A stretch of DNA of 64,000 nt from Halorarum halophilum (lineage in GTDB: Archaea; Halobacteriota; Halobacteria; Halobacteriales; Haloferacaceae): the NCBI RefSeq assembly GCF_013401515.1, contig NZ_CP058529.1, forward strand, positions 1,426,001 to 1,490,000. Reading direction: 5' to 3'. Every line of letters begins with the position of its first letter. Position 1 is the first letter of the stretch. The translations under genes and the position numbers were made by a program. Shown one piece after another: positions 58,831-64,000 of this stretch. The notes beneath the pieces are model-generated. The model saw only the letters and a program-made list of their open reading frames with translations, was not told where the DNA came from and did not search any database.

Positions 58831-59759
58831 TGACTGACCTTCCACCGCTGTTCGACGCGCTCGACCTCGATGTAGCGGTGTTGCCGGGGTTCCCCGATGT
58901 CCACGAGACGTACCGCCTGCTCCGCGACCAGAAGGACATGGTCTGCGGGGCGTACGCGCTCACGTACCTGCTCCGGGCGTACGGTGTCAACGAGGTCGAC
59001 GGCGACCCGGTCACGATCGACCGCGTCGCTGAGATCGCCGGCACGACGCTCGAACCGCACAACGCCGACCGGCAGGCGCTGATCGAAGACCGCATTGCGA
59101 CAGGTGAACTGCCTTCTGAGCGCGCCGCCACGTGGTACATGCACGACTACTTCGACGGCGACTTCGGCGTCGTCGAGGACGAAGGTGGGACGAGTGCCGA
59201 GGGACTGGTCGAGGCATGCGAGACGGCCTCGGGCGGTCGGGTCGAGGCGATTCCAGTGCCAGCCGTTCGGGACGCGGAGATCCAGCTCGACGCGGCTCGC
59301 TTCGACGCACTCCTCGGCGCGATGGCGACCGGTGCAGTACCTGCCCAGCCCATTCTGAACTACAACCTTCGACACACGCTCGCACCGGCCGGCCTGCTCG
59401 GGCACAAGTACAATGTCGTGGCGCTGCTCGCCCAGTGGGACGACCCATCGTACTTCCGGACGATGGACTGGGACGTCGGCCACTTCACGACCGTCGCCGC
59501 TCGCGTTGCACGGGCCGGCAGCGACGAGCGCTACCTCGTGGTCCGCGACTCTTACAAGACGTTCGGGTGGGACGGCTACCACCTCCAGCCCGAGTCATAC
59601 GTCAGGCGCGGTCTCGTGCGGGCCGACGACCACCGGGATGGTGGCGTTCTCCTCGTGACGCCCGCCGCGGACACCGTCCGCACGTGGCTTGCAGATCACG
59701 GCCTCGAACCGGGGCTCTGGGACAACGGCAGCGCCTACACGACAGGGACACATGACTGA
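58830..59759 (+). CDS. C39/papain-like cysteine hydrolase of unknown substrate
   Basis: This 309-residue soluble protein has a papain-type triad. Gln34 and Cys39 are in 'LRDQKDMVCGAYALTYLLRA', His219 is in 'DWDVGHFTTVAARVAR' and Asp241 is in 'YLVVRDSYKTFGWDGYHLQP'. Spacing and context strands are like C39 bacteriocin-processing peptidases, but there is no ABC transporter. It starts on the last base of the ligase stop and overlaps the M20 gene by 8 bases. Its job may be hydrolysis or transfer of a gamma-glutamyl or other amide made by the ligase. I do not recognise a named family, and this combination looks unusual. Confidence 0.75.
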   Translation: MTDLPPLFDALDLDVAVLPGFPDVHETYRLLRDQKDMVCGAYALTYLLRAYGVNEVDGDPVTIDRVAEIAGTTLEPHNADRQALIEDRIATGELPSERAATWYMHDYFDGDFGVVEDEGGTSAEGLVEACETASGGRVEAIPVPAVRDAEIQLDAARFDALLGAMATGAVPAQPILNYNLRHTLAPAGLLGHKYNVVALLAQWDDPSYFRTMDWDVGHFTTVAARVARAGSDERYLVVRDSYKTFGWDGYHLQPESYVRRGLVRADDHRDGGVLLVTPAADTVRTWLADHGLEPGLWDNGSAYTTGTHD

Positions 59760-61275
59760 GCTGACCGACCGCGAGCTGGCGGTCATCGAGCGGGGCTGTG
59801 CGTGGATAGACGACAACGCCGACGAGCTCGTCGACCTGCTCGCCGAGCTCGTCGCGAGACCGAGCCTCCCCGGCGACGAGGGAGTCCACGACGACGAGGC
59901 GACCACCGTCGGGCAGCTGTGGTCCTTCCTCGAGGAGAGTGCCGACGCGCTCGAACTCGACGCCCAGCCCATCTCCGCCGAGGACGACTATCGCGAGAAG
60001 ACGAGGGAGAACGTCTACGCCGTCCTGCCGGGCGATGGTGACGATGGCTTCGTCGCGACCAGCCACACCGACGTGGTTCCGCCTGGCCCCACCGCGGACT
60101 GGCCCGACGACGACCCATGGACGATGCGCGAGGGCGTGGTCCGGCGGACCGACGACTGCACGGTCGAGGTCGCCGTGGGCGACCGAGTCGAAACGCGCAC
60201 CATCCGCGACCGAATGGACCGCGTCTGGCGACTCCGCGGCGACAGCGAGGTGGCAGCACTCGTTGGCCGCGGCGTCTACGACAACAAGGCCGCGATCGTC
60301 TGTCTCGTCGGGAGCGCGCTCGGGCTCGACGCCGCACTCGCCGGGACCGACGCAACGCTTGGCGGCGACGTCATCCACGGCCACCTCGTCGACGAGGAGT
60401 ACTACCAGGTGGGCGCGAAGAACATGGTCGGCTGGGGTGGTGGAGGAGACTGGCTCGGCGACCGGTACGACGGGTACGACGGGTGGACCGCGGCCGTCCT
60501 CGAGGGATCGTACGGCTTCGTTCCGGTCGTCGGTCATCGCGGGCTAGTGTGGCTGACGCTTCGAGCGGAAGGCGAGTCTGCACACGCCTCGACGCCCGAT
60601 CTCGGCCACAACGCCGTCCTCGGCGCGGCGAAGGCGCTCGCTGAGACCGACACGGATGCGTACCGCGACGCCGTCGCCGCGCCGTTCGTCGAAGACGCGC
60701 TGCTGGGCGAGCTCACCGTCGCACCCGGCACCTCCATCGTCGGCGGCGGCATCGAGCGCGTTGACCCCGAGACCGGGTCGGTCGAGCGGGGCGGCCTCAA
60801 CACCATTCCCGACTGGTGCGAGGCGACGTTCGACGTCCGCATACCGCGCTGGGAGGGGTTCCCCGGGAGCGTCGATGCAGTCGAAGACCGCCTGTGCGAG
60901 ACGGTTGTCGCGCACGCGAGTGCGGCCGCGCCCGACGTCGACTTCTCGGCATCGATCGGCGAACACGACTTCTTCCCGCCGGTGGCGCTCGCTGACGACC
61001 GCGAGGCAGCGGCTGACCACCCGCTGGTTCGGACGGCGTCGTGGGCCGCCGCGGACACCGTCGGTTACGACCCGGGACTTGACGTCGCACCGGGCGTGAC
61101 CGACGCGGCGTTCGTCTACCACGGCACGCATATTCCGACGCTCGTCGAGTATGGCCCGGCGGGCGCACTGTCGCACGAACCGCTGGAGTACGTCGAGCGA
61201 GACCACGTGATCGCAGGCGCAAAGGCGATGCTGAAACTCGCGGTGGCGGAGGTCGGCGTCACTCAGAGGTCGTAG
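59752..61275 (+). CDS. M20-family metallo-amidohydrolase/peptidase
   Basis: This 507-residue enzyme shows the M20/ArgE/DapE pattern: 'VATSHTDVVPPG' (His105, Asp107), 'VGRGVYDNKAAIVCLVGSAL' (Asp177), 'GHLVDEEYYQVGAKNMVGWG' (Glu215, Glu216) and a late 'GPAGALSHEPLEYVERDHVI' His. The central dimerisation domain begins near 'AEGESAHASTPDLGHNAVLG'. Two insertions ('TDDCTVEVAVGDRVETRTIR' and the Asp-rich 'DRYDGYDGWT') lengthen it beyond the usual 400-450 residues. It should release amino acids from N-acyl or peptide-like amides with zinc. It overlaps the FluG-like gene convergently by 13 bases. Confidence 0.88.
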   Translation: MTELTDRELAVIERGCAWIDDNADELVDLLAELVARPSLPGDEGVHDDEATTVGQLWSFLEESADALELDAQPISAEDDYREKTRENVYAVLPGDGDDGFVATSHTDVVPPGPTADWPDDDPWTMREGVVRRTDDCTVEVAVGDRVETRTIRDRMDRVWRLRGDSEVAALVGRGVYDNKAAIVCLVGSALGLDAALAGTDATLGGDVIHGHLVDEEYYQVGAKNMVGWGGGGDWLGDRYDGYDGWTAAVLEGSYGFVPVVGHRGLVWLTLRAEGESAHASTPDLGHNAVLGAAKALAETDTDAYRDAVAAPFVEDALLGELTVAPGTSIVGGGIERVDPETGSVERGGLNTIPDWCEATFDVRIPRWEGFPGSVDAVEDRLCETVVAHASAAAPDVDFSASIGEHDFFPPVALADDREAAADHPLVRTASWAAADTVGYDPGLDVAPGVTDAAFVYHGTHIPTLVEYGPAGALSHEPLEYVERDHVIAGAKAMLKLAVAEVGVTQRS

Positions 61276-62363
61276 AGGCTAACGGCGTTCTCCCGAAGGA
61301 TCCTGCGAGCGACATCCTCGGCGTACGACTCGGTGACGAAGCCGTCCGCAGCGAGGCGTTCGAGCACCGACGAAAGGTCGGCTCGGAACCGCCGCGCGGC
61401 CAGGACGTACAGTTCGGGGACCGAGAAGGCATCACTCGCGTAGAGCAGTTTCGTCGTCGGTGCGAGTTCGAGCGCTTGCGAGATGAGCGGCTCGACGCCG
61501 TGCTGGACGAACGGCGTCGCGAGCGAGAGGTCGAGGTAGACGTTGTCCAGCGTCGCGGTGACGTAGCCAGCAGCGCGGGTGTACGGATAGCCGCCGTGGA
61601 GCAGGACGACCGGCGTACTGGGGTGGGCCTGCAAGAACTCATACAGGTAAGTCGGGTCGACGAACTGCGGGTGGGCATCGGCGTCGCCGAATCCCGTGTG
61701 GAACTGGAGCGGTGCGTCGTAGGCAGCCGCCATCTCCGCTGCGAGATGGACGAGGTAATCGTTGAAGACGGAATGTTCGACGCGTCCGTCCCAGTCGCGG
61801 CATACCTCGTCGTAGGCTCGCCGGACAGCGTCCCGGTCGTGAGCGCGTACTCGGAGGCCAGTTCGGTAGGCGATGACGGTCTTGAGCGCGACGAACTCCC
61901 CGTCGAGCGCCTCCTCAAGCGCATCGACGAAGGCATCCTCGAACGAGGCGAGCGACTCCGAGGCCGGGAGAAGCGTCTCGGCCACGTTCTCGATGCGGTG
62001 GATTGGCCGCAGATCCGCGTCAGTGTAGGCGTCGAATTCGTCGAGGGCGACGTTGGGGAAGCCGTCGTCGACGAGGATGGTCTCCGTGTTCGTCCCGTCG
62101 ATGAGCGTCCGAGCGTAAGACGCGAGGTCGACCTCAGCGCGCTGCTGGAGCAACGTCGCCTCGTCCGCGCTGCCGAACTGCTCGGCGAGGAGATCGAGCA
62201 CCGCACGGTAGTTGAGCGTGTGGCGGGCGTGTTCGGGCGAGAGTTGGCCCTCGGTAAAGTAGTCGGCGAACGAGTCGGTGATCCGCTCCCGTTCGAGCGG
62301 TTCGACGGCGTGGGCGTGGTTGTCCACGAGCGGCGTCGACGCGACGACGTCTCGGATGCTCAT
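61263..62363 (-). CDS. FluG-like amidohydrolase (Amidohydro_2 family)
   Basis: This 366-residue TIM-barrel hydrolase has the N-terminal metal pair 'LVDNHAHAVEPLER' (His16, His18), 'LQFHTGFGDADAHPQ', 'PVVLLHGGYPYTRAAGYVTA' and a final Asp in 'KLLYASDAFSVPELYVLAAR'. This is the set of the amidohydrolase family that occurs fused to glutamine-synthetase domains in FluG. In this window the two occur as separate neighbouring genes, which supports a shared pathway. It overlaps the M20 gene tail to tail, and the aminotransferase gene is upstream on the same strand. Confidence 0.88.
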   Translation of the reverse strand: MSIRDVVASTPLVDNHAHAVEPLERERITDSFADYFTEGQLSPEHARHTLNYRAVLDLLAEQFGSADEATLLQQRAEVDLASYARTLIDGTNTETILVDDGFPNVALDEFDAYTDADLRPIHRIENVAETLLPASESLASFEDAFVDALEEALDGEFVALKTVIAYRTGLRVRAHDRDAVRRAYDEVCRDWDGRVEHSVFNDYLVHLAAEMAAAYDAPLQFHTGFGDADAHPQFVDPTYLYEFLQAHPSTPVVLLHGGYPYTRAAGYVTATLDNVYLDLSLATPFVQHGVEPLISQALELAPTTKLLYASDAFSVPELYVLAARRFRADLSSVLERLAADGFVTESYAEDVARRILRENAVSLYDL

Positions 62364-62414
62364 ACGATACGCTCGACCGACGAGGCCAATAAGGCGTCGC
62401 GTCCCGGTACTGGA

Positions 62415-63725
62415 CTACCAGCCAGCGTACCGTTCCAGTAGCGCCGGGTCGAGCGCTGTCGTCTGGGCATCTACGATCGCGTCGGCCAGCCGATCGACAC
62501 CCGCATCGAGTTCGGCCTCGGAGATGGTCAGCGGTGGCGTGAGTTCGAGTACGTTCGAGTGCATGCCGACGTAGAAGACAGCGAGGCCGCGACGGCGTGC
62601 GTGAAGGCAGACCTGCGCTGCGAGCTCGTGCGACGGGTCGTCGGTCCCGGACGCAACGAGTTCGACACCCTGCATCAGTCCCCGGCCGCGAACGTCCCCG
62701 ACGACGGGTGAGTCGGCAGCGAGGTCGTCTAGCGCAGCTGCGAGACGAGCGCCGAGGCGGGCGGCGCGTGCGGGAAGATCCTCGGACTCGATGACGTCGA
62801 GCGTGGCGAGCCCGGCCGCAGCCGGGAGCGGCCCCCCGGCCGTCGTCATCATGTGACTCGCGGGCTCGTAATCGACCAGTTCTGCCCGGCCGACTACCGC
62901 ACTAATGGGAACGCCACTGCCGAGCGGCTTTCCGAGCATGATCGCATCGGGTTGGATGCCTGCATGTTCGTACGCGAAGAACTCGCCGGTGCGCCCGAGC
63001 CCGGCTTTCACCTCGTCGACAACGAAGTAGGCATCGTTGTCAGCACAGATGTCCGCGAGCCCTTCGAGGAACCCAGTGGGCGGAACGAGGATACCGCCGT
63101 CACTTTGGAGCGGCTCCGTGATGAGGCCGGCGACATCGTGCGTCTCGAACGCCTCGCTGACGGCCCCCAGCGCGCGTTCAACGAGCGCGTCAGCCGTACG
63201 GTCGGAGCGGTACTCGTCCGGGAACGGCAGGGTAACGACGTCCTCGGACCCGACGCCCGCCTGCGCGCTGTGGCCCGAGATCGTCGCCGCGCCGGTCGTA
63301 ATGCCGTGGTATGAGCCCTCGAAGGTCACGACGACGCCACCGTCGCCGGTCGCTGGTATGGCCTTCGAGAGCAGGTCGCCTGCTTCCGACCCGGAGTGGC
63401 CGAACCACACTTTCGTCGGGAAGTCCGCGTCGAACCGATCGCGGAGTCGTTCGGCGAGTTCGATCACAGGACCGTGCGGGAGCGAGATCGGCGAGTTGGC
63501 GAGCGCACGGTCGAGTTGGTCCCGGAGTGCGGTGACGACAGCCGGATGTCGGTAGCCGGTATTCGCCACAGCCCACGCGGACGTAAAGTCGATCAGTTCA
63601 TCCCCGTCGACGCCTGTGAGCGTCGCGCCAGCCTGCGTGTCAAGGACGAACGGGAAAAACCGGATTTTCATCGCCTCCGAGAGCACGTCAGCGTCGCGGT
63701 CGAGCAAGTTCCTCTCTCCACTCAT
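62415..63725 (-). CDS. Class III PLP-dependent aminotransferase
   Basis: This 436-residue fold-type I aminotransferase has 'FWFGHSGSEAGDLLSKAIPA'-type text (VWFGHSGSEAGDLLSKA), 'TFEGSYHGITTGAATISGHS', 'LITEPLQSDGGILVPPTGFL', Asp237 in 'YFVVDEVKAGLGRTG' and PLP-binding Lys266 in 'AIMLGKPLGSGVPIS'. It fits 4-aminobutyrate/ornithine/diamine aminotransferases. It probably removes the amino group of the compound released by the hydrolases. It is co-directional with the FluG-like gene (about 50 bases apart) and divergent from the gene at the right edge. Confidence 0.92.
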   Translation of the reverse strand: MSGERNLLDRDADVLSEAMKIRFFPFVLDTQAGATLTGVDGDELIDFTSAWAVANTGYRHPAVVTALRDQLDRALANSPISLPHGPVIELAERLRDRFDADFPTKVWFGHSGSEAGDLLSKAIPATGDGGVVVTFEGSYHGITTGAATISGHSAQAGVGSEDVVTLPFPDEYRSDRTADALVERALGAVSEAFETHDVAGLITEPLQSDGGILVPPTGFLEGLADICADNDAYFVVDEVKAGLGRTGEFFAYEHAGIQPDAIMLGKPLGSGVPISAVVGRAELVDYEPASHMMTTAGGPLPAAAGLATLDVIESEDLPARAARLGARLAAALDDLAADSPVVGDVRGRGLMQGVELVASGTDDPSHELAAQVCLHARRRGLAVFYVGMHSNVLELTPPLTISEAELDAGVDRLADAIVDAQTTALDPALLERYAGW

Positions 63726-63941
63726 ACGTCCGGTAACGGCCGACGGGACGATACGTCTTCAGGTCCTCCCAGTGCGATCAGTCGACCGCACGACGCGTAC
63801 CCTTCCGTCGCGGACAGACGATCTGGCAGTGACCGATCGGGCACAGCCCACTGAGGACTGGCCCGTCCTCAAGTGCTCCCAACAGATCCCCCGCGAACGC
63901 TTAAGTGGGCTGTTAGTGATTGTGTGCCACGAACCGAAACC

Positions 63942-64000
63942 ATGTCAACAGACACCGACATTGCCGAATCGAAAGGATTAGCGAAACAGCTAGGGTTCTG
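63942..64000 (+). CDS. Start of a probable amino-acid permease (partial)
   Basis: The window ends in a frame beginning MSTDTDIAESKGLAKQLGF. The acidic tail followed by 'KGLAKQLGF' resembles the cytoplasmic N-terminus of APC-type amino-acid/amine permeases, just before the first membrane helix. The call rests on 19 residues only. Its position, divergent from the aminotransferase, suits a transporter for the cluster's substrate. Confidence 0.4.
   Translation, partial: MSTDTDIAESKGLAKQLGF

Noticed and set aside
57304-58845. A 513-codon minus-strand frame covering the GS-like gene
   Set aside because: It is the antisense shadow of a clear glutamine-synthetase-family gene. The product is Arg/Val-rich with no motif, while the plus strand has every catalytic signature.
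58368-59582. A 404-codon minus-strand frame across the ligase/hydrolase junction
   Set aside because: It is an antisense shadow spanning two overlapping real genes; its composition switches at the junction and no family is visible.
1-64000. tRNA or rRNA genes
   Set aside because: I looked for T-arm strings such as GGTTCGAATCC with matching acceptor stems and for rRNA core motifs. Isolated 'ttcgaat' hits (for example near 563 and 39356) have no cloverleaf context.

Overview
This window is from a halophilic archaeon (class Halobacteria). The evidence is the acidic, D/E-rich proteins, GC-rich codons, HalOD1, HTH_10 (bacterio-opsin-activator type) and archaeal pilin families, twin-arginine lipoprotein signals, TATA boxes about 27 bases upstream of leaderless starts, an Orc1/Cdc6 protein and a haloarchaeal Agl N-glycosylation locus. 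I cannot name the genus. I saw no rRNA, tRNA, CRISPR array or intact insertion sequence.

Layout. Positions 1-23.6 kb are a mixed region: a HalOD1 protein, a phosphohexomutase, a VapBC toxin-antitoxin pair, a PadR regulator, a 1073-residue five-PAS/GAF/HTH_10 regulator, a secreted beta-helix lipoprotein, a two-gene membrane operon, a tandem pair of type IV pilins, a pentapeptide-like repeat protein joined to a channel-like membrane domain, and an orc1/cdc6 gene followed by uncharacterised small genes. Positions 23.7-37.4 kb form a surface-glycan locus: UDP-glucose dehydrogenase, sugar nucleotidyltransferase, flippase, alkaline-phosphatase-superfamily enzyme, AglQ-like protein, polytopic membrane protein, two GT2 glycosyltransferases, a DUF354-like protein, and WecB/WecC-type enzymes for UDP-ManNAc and UDP-ManNAcA. 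Its centre (about 26-33 kb) is clearly AT-rich compared with the flanks, as in an exchanged glycan cassette.

Positions 38-57 kb are an accessory region of small or secreted proteins (zinc ribbons, HalOD1, HTH_10, tandem PQQ beta-propeller lipoproteins, TrkA, a NosD-like beta-helix) plus a histidine kinase. Between these genes lie at least eight diverged copies of one modular stem-loop repeat. All copies have the same orientation and all are intergenic; I consider this the most unusual feature of the window. A 64-bp direct repeat, the 3' end of a small zinc-ribbon gene, brackets the histidine kinase gene.

Positions 54.3-64 kb look catabolic. An enolase-superfamily enzyme with a palindrome at its start is followed, after an SDR remnant and a lipoprotein, by a tight operon of glutamine-synthetase-like ligase, C39/papain-like cysteine hydrolase and M20 metallohydrolase. 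Convergent to these are a FluG-like amidohydrolase and a class III aminotransferase, and a probable permease starts at the window edge. Together they suggest uptake, gamma-glutamylation, hydrolysis and transamination of an amine or amide compound. This pathway is inferred, not demonstrated.
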